A stretch of 64,000 bases of DNA from PALSA-1316 sp964499365 (lineage in GTDB: Bacteria > Nitrospirota > Thermodesulfovibrionia > Thermodesulfovibrionales > UBA6898). Below the pieces are notes generated by a model. The model had not been told where the DNA came from. It did not search any database and saw nothing but the letters and a program-made list of their open reading frames with translations. The position numbers and the translations under genes were made by a program. The stretch spans positions 1 to 64,000 of the forward strand of contig CAZCKU010000017.1 in the NCBI GenBank assembly GCA_964499365.1, in the 5' to 3' direction. Shown in pieces: positions 18,601-26,479 of this stretch (its first letter is position 1; each line of letters opens with the position of its first letter).

Positions 18601-20681
18601 GCATAGGCAGGCCCGTTATTATTGGTAGCATTGAAAATGCCTGCTTTCCCGTGCCCGGTGCTGTAATAGGAGTCCTTGGCCGGCGCATGAATGCCGGTGC
18701 CATCCACCTTACTGTTAGCGGGAGCAGCGCTGTTGTGGCAGTACTGACAGTCGGTGATACGATGCCGGTCGGTCGCAACATTAAGATGCCAATTGGTCTT
18801 GGCTTCGGCAATGCCTGCCGCAGCGCCGTGGCAGGTGTCGCAGGCAGTGGTATTTGCCAGGGCACCGTCCGCAGCGCCTTTCAGGTCCACCCGTCCGTCG
18901 GCATGCAAGGGCCCGCTGCCGGATGTGGCATGGCAGGTATCGCAACTGTATTCATTCAGCTGGGGACCGTTTTTGTACGTGGTGCCTGCGCGGTCAAGAT
19001 GGGCAAAATGGGATTTATTGGAGGCGTATTGCACGTCAGTCCCATACTTATGGCAATAGAAGCAATTACCACTTCCGTCGACATTGGTGACACCCCAGGT
19101 AAGCGTGCGATTCCACCCGATACTGGTTCCGGACCCAAGTCCGCCGTGGCAATACACATTAGAACAGATACTGCCGGAGGTCGTGCCGGGAGCACCGTCG
19201 GTATAGGTCGCCGTGATACCTGTCCGGTTTGGAAGACTGGCATTGACCTGCACCGGGTAATTGCCGGACTGATCGATATGGAGCACCTTGTCAGCATGAC
19301 GGGCATCTGTTCCCGCTGTCTCCGGGTCGATCACGTTGACAGCAGCATGACATCCGGTGCAGTCAACCCTCGAGCTATAGCTCGAATTCTCATGCCGGCC
19401 GTGGCTGTTGCGCGCACCATCAGCTGCGCCGGTTGTTGCATGACAGGCGGTACACACAGCAATGGTCCCGCCCCAGGCAGGGATGTTATTCGTGCTGGAA
19501 GCTACCCCCTTGCCGGTGAATTTCGTATCGGGGTTGTGGCAGGTAAGATTGGCGCAGGTGGCAAGGCCTGAAGTTCCGTTGCGTGTAAAGGCAGGCAGCC
19601 CGAGGGCGGTCCCGTTGTTTGTGTCTGAATTGAATCCGTTGGGATCAAATCCAATGTCAACGTTGAAACGGTTGTAGACAGCCAAAAACTGACCGGGCGT
19701 TGTTGAGATGCCGGCCGGATTATGATTATTCCCAAAATGGCATTCATCACAGGAGTAATGCAGGGTCGTCACATGGAGTTTATGCGCATTGGTCTGCGGA
19801 GGGTATTGGTGGCAGCTGTCACAGGCTGCCTTGAACCCTTCGTCGTGAGCATGACAGGTTGTGCAGGGGCCCGAGTTCTGGTGGTCTGATACCGAGGCCG
19901 GAGGACTCGCCAGCGTGTGGCAGACAAAGCATACGCTCTCCCCCGGCGTCGTGGCATCTCCCGGCCCCCGTGTGCCGCTCTGCCTGAACATTTTGACAGT
20001 CGCTGAGCCCACGACAACATTCCCGGGGTTTGGAATACTGATGATATCCTTGATATTCCGCGCATAGACGATAGCAAAGGGAGTCCCTGGACCTGCCTTC
20101 GGAAATGCCGCCCCGGTCCCCACTTTCCCCTTTACCGTCACCTGGGACTGGCCGTCTGTCAGCGTCTTGATCTTATAGAGAAACCCGCGGTATGCGGTAT
20201 TCGGGATCAGGTAGTATCCCTGGTATTCGGCTGCCAGCGGTGCCGCCAGGGTGATTACCGTATCGTTCGTCAGCGCCTGCCATGCTCCAACAGACACCAC
20301 AGTACCGGCAGCGACATAGCTGACAACCCCCCAGCGTTTGGACTGCATCTGATAGTGCGGGTTGTGGCAGCTGATGCACTCGACCATCCAGCCGCCCTTC
20401 TCCTGCCACAGGCTGCTGCCGGTGGAGAGGGCGGAATGGGTCCGGTAGAGGGTATGACACTGGGTACACCTGCGGTTATTAACCGTGTCATCGTCACTTC
20501 CGGGGGACATCCAGGAAGGCGGGGCGCCGGCACCGCTCGTATAATGGCAGTTGCCGCAATCCACCGCATTCTCAAGGTTATGCGGCTGGTCATACGCCCC
20601 CCACGTCAGGACCTGGCCGAAAAGCATCACGATGCAGCCAGCCAGCAACACGTATAGGGTCCTTGCAGCGATTCTCACCAT
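12645..20681 (-). CDS. Giant multihaem c-type cytochrome with Ig-like, YVTN propeller and LamG-like domains
   Basis: A 2678-residue exported protein. A signal peptide (about 1-29) is followed by about 880 residues with 18 CxxCH and 2 CxxxxCH sites (CANLTCH, CSNVYCH), all before residue 880. So up to 20 c haems could form a wire. The haem-free remainder contains two choice-of-anchor-D-type Ig-like domains (about 905-1118), a YVTN beta-propeller (1124-1428), three more Ig-like domains (1463-1792), a second YVTN propeller (1800-2130), a sixth Ig-like domain (2142-2240), two FN3-like repeats (2244-2455) and a C-terminal LamG/concanavalin-like domain (2459-2678). No C-terminal anchor is visible. 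GGGGGTGAG precedes the ATG. Respiration with extracellular or surface electron transfer is the likely role (inference). The frame is unbroken over 8 kb. Confidence 0.9.
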   Translation of the reverse strand: MVRIAARTLYVLLAGCIVMLFGQVLTWGAYDQPHNLENAVDCGNCHYTSGAGAPPSWMSPGSDDDTVNNRRCTQCHTLYRTHSALSTGSSLWQEKGGWMVECISCHNPHYQMQSKRWGVVSYVAAGTVVSVGAWQALTNDTVITLAAPLAAEYQGYYLIPNTAYRGFLYKIKTLTDGQSQVTVKGKVGTGAAFPKAGPGTPFAIVYARNIKDIISIPNPGNVVVGSATVKMFRQSGTRGPGDATTPGESVCFVCHTLASPPASVSDHQNSGPCTTCHAHDEGFKAACDSCHQYPPQTNAHKLHVTTLHYSCDECHFGNNHNPAGISTTPGQFLAVYNRFNVDIGFDPNGFNSDTNNGTALGLPAFTRNGTSGLATCANLTCHNPDTKFTGKGVASSTNNIPAWGGTIAVCTACHATTGAADGARNSHGRHENSSYSSRVDCTGCHAAVNVIDPETAGTDARHADKVLHIDQSGNYPVQVNASLPNRTGITATYTDGAPGTTSGSICSNVYCHGGLGSGTSIGWNRTLTWGVTNVDGSGNCFYCHKYGTDVQYASNKSHFAHLDRAGTTYKNGPQLNEYSCDTCHATSGSGPLHADGRVDLKGAADGALANTTACDTCHGAAAGIAEAKTNWHLNVATDRHRITDCQYCHNSAAPANSKVDGTGIHAPAKDSYYSTGHGKAGIFNATNNNGPAYACTICHDQDSRHIDHVPGAGLRYKAVPDDGLAYTSPATEVCLDCHKPGQTLNGALGKDALSEASVHSGAIADAYNTTSAAAFPAYGDKGNYGVSPGYQCKDCHDGHGTTKLAMIRPTINGRIGGGGNPVAVAGFESTDPDLTGLAPDAAPGSGVCGSCHTPSGPAHPDTLHPNNHHQGETGKSCMNCHNHKYSFGITGPHARIIDTVGNATDKNLDFGSIVATTQKDLTITVRNAGHADLSLGALSSGNPLAAPFSIVSDTCSGQSLPPAASCALTVRFGPAGAGVFSDSFDMPSNDPDSPAVVSLSGTATDVGPDIAIADSAEPGDDLTIPFGEQLITSSKDQTLTVTNNGVGNLTLGALASADPLAAPFSILNNTCTTGLVLIPGATCTLTVRFAPSSGGTFNDHFDIPSDDPDENPAIVIVSGTGVSPVYAYIMSQGTSANNYTGAVTKIRTFDNQVVQTLPTNTSYRHTYVAVTPDGSKIYTNYSGSDILRSYSPGLAAQNVTLTASTSSQHEAAAQSGAYLYALINADSSVYTNYLAVIDTASNTVISQTPLDTVYYLNMSGLVATPDGAYLYIPINISGGRHYVSVLRTLDRSVAATLDMASPYGIAFSPDSSKAYIVNSTENRVSVVRTSDFTVTGTIDVGPGPKNIAASPDGAKLYVVNEADNTISVIETATETVATVIVVTPSSGTLGSISITPDGKLLYVTVPAADQVMVVRTDYNMQAGSIPVASSPYSYGRFIQSEDPNLIQPEIALTDTVAPAGDHGVNFGNVTVNQVSAGQTITVRNGGAANLVIGSIAVQDPVTAPFSITSNTCGGQTLAPSATCTIGVRYSPTAEGTVYETFDIPSNDPNEQIVRVTLKGTGTYPDIVVTDPVVPADDSLLPFGNQVVNTTGSRILTVKNNGVGNLVFGSITASAPFSIDLASSTCDNFGATGMTTGSTCTVYVQFTPIAQTGYTGSVSIASNDPNKSPVVIAATGTATAPAPDITLTDQNSGSSPAVTSMDFGYLDYHAGSATKILYIRNDGSAVLNIGPLSLPAGPFTVEGNTCTALNPAGICAITLKFAPAAGIAYEVSLSIASNDADENPATLTMTGQGFETSLAYIPNSYTHSGICRFTTCTSSNTVSPIYIGVNATTGSLTNTNFGNAAVWDGVLNSNSMPFGVAATDSRIYITASGYNQVWHIPAKNTWTFAAAGKINVGRAPNGIAASADGKRLYVANAVDNTVSVIDRATHTVTATIGVGSNPRGLDVTPDSLYVYVANASSNTVTIIRTTDNSVLDPVTVGTAPYGVAVAPNGQQVYVTNYSSNTVSVIETATNTVGRTIPVGPSPSGIAFTPDGSFAYVANTLGPSVAVIETAGGTVTTTIDIAGAIASYPTGVAATSDGRYIYVVNNAGTSDSLSLPGWVTAIRTSDNTVVATVNTDKGARGFGKFLIPMHTPNIQVSSQSVSFGHVVPGNSAQQTITITNTGPVNANLVIGTLGAMNPLAAPFFVANDTCSNRTIASGSSCTFDVRFSPAAAGAFAESFAIPNNDPEANPVTVSVSGLGNNLPATPVNVSPASGAAGVSLSPTLAAADFSDADAGDTHLASQWRISTAGGAFFDAAVVYDSGVVAAGTVHAVATPGAFGTTYYWRVRYQDSNGDWSAYSGETAFTTIFNVAPDKPMNVAPATGALDVVRKPALEATAFADGDAGDTHLASQWRISRGTGAAFDANMIYDSGATTAAANHAVSTNLPVNTLCYWKVRYQDSKGVWSAYSDETTFMTMKLLSQWHLDEGTGTAAADSAGSNPGAMTGTGFWSAGYSGSGLSCTGDDKLSWAYAEGRPANNFTLEAMVQATSTHEVEAESTAGALGIAGQKYLFGANYYGAPDAGMGVSVGTNGISVYEHSGSYMPPLAVYDATLSPLSGWNHIVVTYSARQPRIYLNGSLVRTGLVSTRTNVYVSTSVCRDDSSYGAFAGLVDEVRIYGSALSDAEVLARCQATGRCP

Positions 20682-20902
20682 CTCACCCCCTGCAGTCCTG
20701 ATCCGTTATAAAAAACTATGCCTCGGATAGACGCTGGACTTATCAGAACCTGTTCTTCGACAGCCATGCCGGTCCTGCATGCCTGCTATTTAATGACTGA
20801 GGAAGTATATCAGAGACAACGGGCAAATTATTGGAGGAAATATGTCGATAAAAGAAACTTATACGTTTCAGGCATTAACACATACGATCATCTCGGGAGC
20901 TG

Positions 20903-20989
20903 TGGTGCCGATGGAGAGAATCGAACTCTCACGGGGTTGCCCCCACCGGATTTTGAGTCCGGCGCGTCTGCCAGTTCCACCACATCGGC
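20903..20989 (-). tRNA. tRNA-Leu (anticodon CAA)
   Basis: An 87-nt cloverleaf on the minus strand. Acceptor stem GCCGATG/CATCGGC, discriminator A and an encoded CCA (20903-20905). Anticodon stem CCGGA/TCCGG with loop CTCAAAA gives anticodon CAA, reading UUG. There is a long class II variable arm (GGTGGGGGCAACCCCG region), and T arm GAGAG-TTCGATT-CTCTC. The long variable arm agrees with Leu. Confidence 0.96.
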
Positions 20990-21042
20990 ACTGATCGGGA
21001 AGAAGGTTTATAGTATACTAAATTATCCCGGCTGAAGGTAAC

Positions 21043-22704
21043 CTATCCCGTCCTGCTCATGCTGAGGGCCTGGCCGAGGGCCGGGATAAAATCCTTTTTC
21101 CGAGACATCACCCGCGGCAGAATGCACGTACCGTCTTCCACCTTCACATCAAAAGCCTTCTCGACCATCCAGACCTCTCCCTTCACCAGCACACGTTCAT
21201 GGGACGAGCTTATCGGGTTCGTCACCAGAAGGACGGTCAGGTCATAGCCGGAGGTAACACGCAGACGTTCCAGTTCCCCGAGGAGATCCTCCTCGCGCAG
21301 GTCGATGTCCCTGCAGTCAAGGACCATCATCTGACTCACCCCCAGTTTCTTGCCGCTGATCTGGAACTCCTTGAAATCAGCCGCAATCAACTCTCCTGCG
21401 GTCTTGCCCTGGATATTGATGCTCGCCTGGAGCAGTTCCTTCCCATACTCCTTGATCGAGACCCCGGCGATCGCCGCCAGTTTATCTGCTGCCTCACGGT
21501 CCCGCTCGGTCGTTGTCGAGAGCGTGAGTATCAGCGTATCCGACAGGATCCCGGACAGGAGCAGCCCCGCAATCTCAGCAGGGATGTTGACCTGGTAAAG
21601 GAACATGACGCTGGCAACCACCGTGCAGGTGCTTCCGACCGGATCGTTATAGACAAAGATCGGGGCCACGGTCGATATGTCGCCTACGCGGTGATGGTCG
21701 ATGATCTCGATAATCTCGGCCTCTTCGATACTGTCCACCGCCTGCGAGACTTCATTGTGATCGACAAGGATCGCCCGTTTTCTGACCGGGGTCAGCAGGT
21801 CCGTCCTGGTGATAAAGCCAATCAGGCGGTTATCGCTGTCAACCACGACCGCAGAACGGTATTCCGACTCGACGACCTTTTTTCTGAGGCTGTTGATAGG
21901 TGTATAGATACCAACCGTCGGGTTCTTGCGCTGCATGATCGACTCCACGGGCACCGAGAGGGTCATGAGCTGCACGGTCGAGAACGTATGGTGAGGGGAT
22001 GATATCAGCAGGGCCCCGTGTTTTTCGGCCTCGGTTATCACGTCAGCGGTTATCTGGGTGTTGTTCACCACGATGAGCGCAGAGCACCCGGCCCTGATCA
22101 GCTCAAGCTGGATATCATGCTGGTCGCCGAGGATCACGACGTCTCCCTGCCTGACCCTGTTCAGGATCGTACCCTTCTGCATCGAGGCGATATGGATCCT
22201 GCCGCTGAGGAATTCGAGACGCCGGGGGTTGCTCACCACACGGCCCTCAAGCGTCCGCACCAGGATATTCAGGTCGATCGGAGCCCGGGAAAGGTCGGTA
22301 AACCCAACGCTGTCCATATAGTGCATCGCCACGTCCTTCAACCCGACCATCCCCGCAAGCCGGTCGTTTTCATCGACTACCGGCAGCGAGCGCACGTTTT
22401 TCTCCTTCATGAGGTTCATGAGAACCTGGACAGAATCCCGAGCCCTGGCGGATATCGGCCGCCTCAGGTCAAGGTCGCTGACGGTCGGGGCCAGACTTTC
22501 GATCTCCTGCGGGACCGGGACATGAAACCGTTTCAGGACAAAACCGGTCTCCTCGTTGATCTTGCCGGCCCGGGCCGGGGTGAAGAGGAAACGCCGGTCG
22601 GTAACATTCTTGAAGTGGGCATAGCCGATCGCAGAGCATACGGAATCCGTATCAGGGTTCTTGTGTCCGATAACATAAACGATTCTGGTCTTTTCGGTAT
22701 TCAT
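21043..22704 (-). CDS. ppaC: Manganese-dependent inorganic pyrophosphatase-like protein with CBS and DRTGG-type insert
   Basis: A DHH-superfamily phosphoesterase of family II pyrophosphatase type, 553 residues. The N-terminal DHH motifs are GHKNPDTDSVCSAIGYAHF (about 12-30) and, after the insert, LVDHNE and IIDHHRVGD. The C-terminal DHHA2-type domain ends the protein. Between the first motifs lie two CBS half-pairs flanking a DRTGG-like domain. This architecture is known in CBS-regulated PPases, where adenine nucleotides control activity. It should hydrolyse PPi to phosphate in the cytoplasm using Mn or Co. The gene is followed by tRNA-Leu on the same strand, and the DUF6485 gene lies 3 bp upstream. 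Confidence 0.9.
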   Translation of the reverse strand: MNTEKTRIVYVIGHKNPDTDSVCSAIGYAHFKNVTDRRFLFTPARAGKINEETGFVLKRFHVPVPQEIESLAPTVSDLDLRRPISARARDSVQVLMNLMKEKNVRSLPVVDENDRLAGMVGLKDVAMHYMDSVGFTDLSRAPIDLNILVRTLEGRVVSNPRRLEFLSGRIHIASMQKGTILNRVRQGDVVILGDQHDIQLELIRAGCSALIVVNNTQITADVITEAEKHGALLISSPHHTFSTVQLMTLSVPVESIMQRKNPTVGIYTPINSLRKKVVESEYRSAVVVDSDNRLIGFITRTDLLTPVRKRAILVDHNEVSQAVDSIEEAEIIEIIDHHRVGDISTVAPIFVYNDPVGSTCTVVASVMFLYQVNIPAEIAGLLLSGILSDTLILTLSTTTERDREAADKLAAIAGVSIKEYGKELLQASINIQGKTAGELIAADFKEFQISGKKLGVSQMMVLDCRDIDLREEDLLGELERLRVTSGYDLTVLLVTNPISSSHERVLVKGEVWMVEKAFDVKVEDGTCILPRVMSRKKDFIPALGQALSMSRTG

Positions 22705-22707
22705 CAG

Positions 22708-22902
22708 CTATATCCCCCGCATCTTCAGAAAATTGCCGACGGACCGGTCATAGGTCTTTTCATAGTCGGGCGTAAAGAAGCAGGCCGGAAGTTCATCCTT
22801 CCCGCGGTGATAGTGCAGGCATTCGCAGCAGTGGTATTTGCGGACGCAGGGCTCGTATGTACAGGTACAGCGGGTTTTATTGACTTCCTCTATGCATTTC
22901 AT
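22708..22902 (-). CDS. Small Cys-rich protein, DUF6485-like
   Basis: 64 residues with eight cysteines clustered in the first 41, including TCTCTYEPC and HCCECLHYHR, and PACFF later. The pattern matches a family annotated DUF6485 as I recall it, which often has a zinc-ribbon or Fe-S-like spacing. It is probably cytoplasmic. It is tightly packed between mnmE (10 bp upstream) and the pyrophosphatase gene (3 bp downstream), so it shares their transcript. The function is unknown. Confidence 0.75.
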   Translation of the reverse strand: MKCIEEVNKTRCTCTYEPCVRKYHCCECLHYHRGKDELPACFFTPDYEKTYDRSVGNFLKMRGI

Positions 22903-22912
22903 CGGATCCTCC

Positions 22913-24298
22913 TTATTTGCCTATACAGAATTCACTGAATATTTTATCCAGAATCGCCTCAGGGGTGACAACCCCGGTTATGGAACCTATCTGATCAAGG
23001 GCATCGCGGAGTTCAAGGGCAACAATCTCCAGAGGCTGATTCCGCCGCAGGTTTTCGGCAGCGCGCCGCAGTGCGGACACCGCGTGATCAATCGCCTGTT
23101 TCTGCCTGAGGTTCGTGATCACAACGCCTTCCCGCTCCTCTTTCCAATCGCGGAGATTGGTCGTCATGACAAGAGATTTCAGGTCCTCAAGGCCCTGGCC
23201 GGTGAGAGTCGATATCCTTACCACGGGGGTGTTGAGCGGCAGCTCATCGCCAAATGAGATCTTTTCTTCAAGGTCAGTCTTGTTGATCACGACAATCGCA
23301 TTCCGGCCCCTGATCTTCCCGAGCAGGTCGCGGTCCCCGGGGTCCAGGGCCATGCTTCCGTCAAAAACCGCCAGGATGCAGTCGGCACCCTCAAGCGCCC
23401 TGAGACTCCGGCGTATTCCCTCCTGCTCGACCATTTCATCAGAGTGCCGCAGCCCGGCCGTATCGATAATTCTGACCGGCAGCCCGCCGATATTCAGGCA
23501 CTCTTCGATCAAATCCCTGGTGGTCCCCGGCGTATCGGTCACGATCGCCCGGTCCTGATCAAGCAGAGCATTGAGGAGCGAGGACTTCCCGACATTCGGT
23601 CTTCCGACGATCGCCGTCGCAAGCCCCTCCCTGAAGAACCGGCCCTCATCATATGTCTTCGAGAGGCATTCAAGGTCGTACTGCACGGTCCCGAGCGCCT
23701 TTTCCATCTGCCCGGACGTCACGGTCCCGATATCATCCTCCGGGAAATCGATGCAGGCCTCGGTAAGGGTGCACAGGTCGATCACCGCCTGACGGGCCGT
23801 CTCCAGCCTTTCTGTCAGCCTCCCACGGAGCTGGTCGAGGGCAATGCGCCGGCTTTCCTCGGTCTTTGCCGCAATCAAATCCATCACCGCCTCGGCCTGT
23901 GTCAGGCTGATTCTGCCGTTCAAAAAGGCACGGCGGGTAAATTCCCCCGGCTCTGCCAGCCGTGCCCCCTGCGACAGCACAATATCGAGAATTCGCCTGA
24001 CGACCATCAGGCCGCCGTGGCCGTTGATCTCAAGGATATCGTCCCGCGTATAGGAGTAGGGACCGCGCATAACCGAAACGAGCACCTCATCCACACGGGA
24101 GCCGTCAGCAGGATCAAGAATATCGCCGTAGATGATCGAATAGGTTGCTGCCGACGAAACCGTGCGTCCTGCCTTGCGGGGGCTGAATATGCGGTCGCCA
24201 ATCCCCAGGGCATCCGGCCCGCTGACACGCACAATGCCGATGCCCCCCTGTCCGGCAGGGGTTGCGATAGCAGCTATGGTATCGTCAGGAAAACTCAT
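22913..24298 (-). CDS. mnmE: tRNA modification GTPase MnmE
   Basis: With MnmG it installs the 5-carboxymethylaminomethyl group on wobble U34 of certain tRNAs, using FAD, folate and GTP. 461 residues: an N-terminal folate-binding domain (about 1-120), a helical domain, an inserted G domain with P-loop GRPNVGKSSLLNAL (about 225-238), switch DTPGTTRD and NKTD, and the diagnostic C-terminal CIGK. Placement after yidC in the rpmH-rnpA-yidD-yidC-mnmE cluster is the classic arrangement. Confidence 0.97.
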   Translation of the reverse strand: MSFPDDTIAAIATPAGQGGIGIVRVSGPDALGIGDRIFSPRKAGRTVSSAATYSIIYGDILDPADGSRVDEVLVSVMRGPYSYTRDDILEINGHGGLMVVRRILDIVLSQGARLAEPGEFTRRAFLNGRISLTQAEAVMDLIAAKTEESRRIALDQLRGRLTERLETARQAVIDLCTLTEACIDFPEDDIGTVTSGQMEKALGTVQYDLECLSKTYDEGRFFREGLATAIVGRPNVGKSSLLNALLDQDRAIVTDTPGTTRDLIEECLNIGGLPVRIIDTAGLRHSDEMVEQEGIRRSLRALEGADCILAVFDGSMALDPGDRDLLGKIRGRNAIVVINKTDLEEKISFGDELPLNTPVVRISTLTGQGLEDLKSLVMTTNLRDWKEEREGVVITNLRQKQAIDHAVSALRRAAENLRRNQPLEIVALELRDALDQIGSITGVVTPEAILDKIFSEFCIGK

Positions 24299-24354
24299 GG
24301 GATTCGGTAATTATTGTAACAGGCCAGAGGAGATAAGGGGAAAAAGAGAGCAGC

Positions 24355-25932
24355 TCAGGCCTGCTGCCGGGCCATCTTTCTGTTCACGGCAAACTGCTGG
24401 GCTATACCAAAAATGTTGTTCACCAGCCAGTAGAGGACGAGGCCGGAGGCGAAATTCAGAAACATAAACGTAAATATTACCGGCATAAACATCATCATTT
24501 TCGCCTGCTTCGGGTCCATGGTCGACGGGGTCATCTTCTGCTGTATGACCATCGTTATCCCCATAACAATCGGCAGAGGACCGAGGGCAAAGCCGCCGAT
24601 AAGGGGGATCATGGCCGGGATATGACCGAAAAGGGTGTCCGGAGCAGAGAGATCGCTTATCCAGAGCATGAAGGGTGCGCGTCGCAGTTCGATGGAGACC
24701 AGAAGGACCTTGTAGAGCGCAAAAAAGACCGGGATCTGAAGGAGCATCGGCAGACAGCCTCCCACGGGATTCACCTTGTGTTTCCTGTAGAGTTCTGTCA
24801 TCTCCAGCTGCATCCTCTTCGGGTCGTTCTTGTATTTCTCCCGGATTTCATTCATCTTCGGCTGTATATCCTGCATCTTCTTCATTGAGGTCTGCCCTTT
24901 ATTAATGAGCGGGATGAACGGCACCCTCACGACGATCGTCAGAAGAATTATGGCCCAGCCGTAGTTTCCGACAAAGCGGTAGAATAACTTCAGGACCCAA
25001 AAAAGCGGACGGGCGATGATCGAAAAGAACCCGAAGTCGATGACGTGCTCCAAACCAAGGTTCAGGGCCGCCAGGCTGTCGTGGTCCTTCGGTCCTGCGT
25101 ACAGGTGAAAGGTATTCTGTCCGGGTTTTCCCTTGAAGGCGATCACCGGACTGTTGTTGTGAAGCCATACGCGGGCCTCCTCCATCGGAGTCACCGGAGC
25201 CAGGGCCGCGAAGAAATACTTGTCCTCCTGCGCAATCCACCTGAGGTTCTCCTTAAAGACCTTCGGCTCCTTCAGGTCGCCCGACGAGATCTCCTTCAGG
25301 TCGGTCCCGGTCAGCAGGGCCGGCCCCACGTGGACCGTATCATCCTTCTCCACCATACCGAAATCAGAACCAATCGTGATCCAGTATTCCGGTATACCTG
25401 ACACCTCGTCGGTCAGTTCGACATCATATGACCCGTAGTGAAATGAATAGATCCGGCGCACGGCGACCGAGTCCTTTGCATATTCAAAGACAAGCTTGCC
25501 GGTCTTATTGTCCGGCCCGAGCTTCAGATCCTTTGACGAGGACGAGAAGACCGCGCCGGAGAGGTCAAAGCCCGTATTGGCGCCGATGCCGGCGGCAGCA
25601 ATGACCCCCGGCTTATTGAGAAGCACGACATCTCTGTTGTTCTTGTCCTGATATTTCTTCAACTCCCAGTGTTTGATCGTGCCACCTTTTGTCGAAAGGA
25701 CTGCAGTAAAGAGATCATTTTCCACCCTGATCTCCTTTTCTTCAGCAGAAGGGGTTGCCGCAACAGCAACCGCCGGAACAGAAGCAGGCTTCGCTTCAGG
25801 GGCAGGCGTTTTTTCAGCAGCCTTTTCTGCCGCCGGAGGCGGCGTCTGCCCCGGCTGGGGTGCAAAAAAGAACTGATATCCGATAAGGACCAGTGCAGAA
25901 AGAAGAATCGCGATGAGTGCCTGTCTGTCCAT
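24355..25932 (-). CDS. yidC: Membrane protein insertase YidC
   Basis: Inserts and folds inner-membrane proteins, alone or with SecYEG. The 525-residue Gram-negative form has an N-terminal anchor (about 5-23), a Pro/Ala-rich linker, a large periplasmic beta domain (about 65-330) and the conserved five-helix core with RVPFIPLINKGQ carrying the hydrophilic-groove arginine, then PVGGCLPMLLQIPVFFALY. The periplasmic domain supports a diderm (Gram-negative) cell. The start is 3 bp from the yidD stop. Confidence 0.97.
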   Translation of the reverse strand: MDRQALIAILLSALVLIGYQFFFAPQPGQTPPPAAEKAAEKTPAPEAKPASVPAVAVAATPSAEEKEIRVENDLFTAVLSTKGGTIKHWELKKYQDKNNRDVVLLNKPGVIAAAGIGANTGFDLSGAVFSSSSKDLKLGPDNKTGKLVFEYAKDSVAVRRIYSFHYGSYDVELTDEVSGIPEYWITIGSDFGMVEKDDTVHVGPALLTGTDLKEISSGDLKEPKVFKENLRWIAQEDKYFFAALAPVTPMEEARVWLHNNSPVIAFKGKPGQNTFHLYAGPKDHDSLAALNLGLEHVIDFGFFSIIARPLFWVLKLFYRFVGNYGWAIILLTIVVRVPFIPLINKGQTSMKKMQDIQPKMNEIREKYKNDPKRMQLEMTELYRKHKVNPVGGCLPMLLQIPVFFALYKVLLVSIELRRAPFMLWISDLSAPDTLFGHIPAMIPLIGGFALGPLPIVMGITMVIQQKMTPSTMDPKQAKMMMFMPVIFTFMFLNFASGLVLYWLVNNIFGIAQQFAVNRKMARQQA

Positions 25933-25935
25933 AAT

Positions 25936-26151
25936 TTACCGTACCGGATCAAACCCGCCGGGATGCCAGGGGTGGCAGCGCAGGATGCGTCTGGCAGCAA
26001 GATAAAGACCTTTTATGGCTCCGTAGTGAGTGATTGCCTCCATGGCATATTGAGAACAGGAAGGGACGAACCTGCAGCTTCCGGGCAGGATCGGTGAGAT
26101 GAAATACTTATATAGTTTTATGATCGATACCAGAATTATTTTCATGTGCAA
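25936..26151 (-). CDS. yidD: Membrane protein insertion efficiency factor YidD
   Basis: A 71-residue member of the YidD family with the hallmark YKYFISPILPGSCRFVPSCS and a C-terminal RCHPWHPGG motif. It is a small amphipathic protein thought to aid YidC-dependent insertion. Its 5' end overlaps rnpA by 44 nt, a typical overlap in this cluster. A second in-frame ATG two codons in is an alternative start. Confidence 0.95.
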   Translation of the reverse strand: MHMKIILVSIIKLYKYFISPILPGSCRFVPSCSQYAMEAITHYGAIKGLYLAARRILRCHPWHPGGFDPVR

Positions 26152-26479
26152 GTTTGGATAAGGACCTTAGGACAGCGCTATCGAGGTCTGAAAATGGCGC
26201 ATCCGCAGCCGCTGCTCTCGCCACGACCACCAGGTCCTGGCAAAGGGCAACACCCGACAGCCGCTTTTTCAGAGCCTCCCGTAAACGCCGTTTTATCCTG
26301 TTGCGGATAACAGCGTTTCCGACTTTTCTGCCCACAGCCAGCCCGAGCCTGCAGGAAGAGAGTCCGTTCGGTTTTGCGTATATAACAAGGCACTTCGAAG
26401 GAAATTTGAGTCCAGAGTCAAAGACGTTTTTAAAATCCCCCTTCTTCCTAAGGGGATGGTAGACCTTTGGCTGCGTTAT
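26108..26479 (-). CDS. rnpA: Ribonuclease P protein component, apparent non-AUG start
   Basis: The protein subunit of RNase P, which trims tRNA 5' leaders. The signature RNRIKRRLREA is present. The usual N-terminal part (LRKKGDFKNVF, then LVIYAKPNG and LGLAVGRKVGNAVI) is encoded upstream of the first GTG at 26335, so that GTG is not a credible start. No ATG, GTG, TTG or CTG occurs in frame before the upstream stop, which lies inside rpmH. The best-placed codon is ATA at 26477-26479, overlapping the rpmH stop (ATAA), giving 123 aa, the normal length. A rare AUA start or a sequencing error must be considered. The 3' end overlaps yidD by 44 nt. Confidence 0.88.
   Translation of the reverse strand: MTQPKVYHPLRKKGDFKNVFDSGLKFPSKCLVIYAKPNGLSSCRLGLAVGRKVGNAVIRNRIKRRLREALKKRLSGVALCQDLVVVARAAAADAPFSDLDSAVLRSLSKLAHENNSGIDHKTI

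Noticed and set aside
20842..20994. 50-codon plus-strand frame with a strong GGAGG start signal
   Set aside because: Its second half is the antisense reading of the tRNA-Leu gene, a well-known source of false proteins. The first part matches no family I recognise. I do not call it a gene, although the good start signal is curious.
26108..26335. RnpA starting at the GTG at 26335
   Set aside because: That start would drop the conserved first 48 residues of RnpA, which are present and intact upstream in the same frame.
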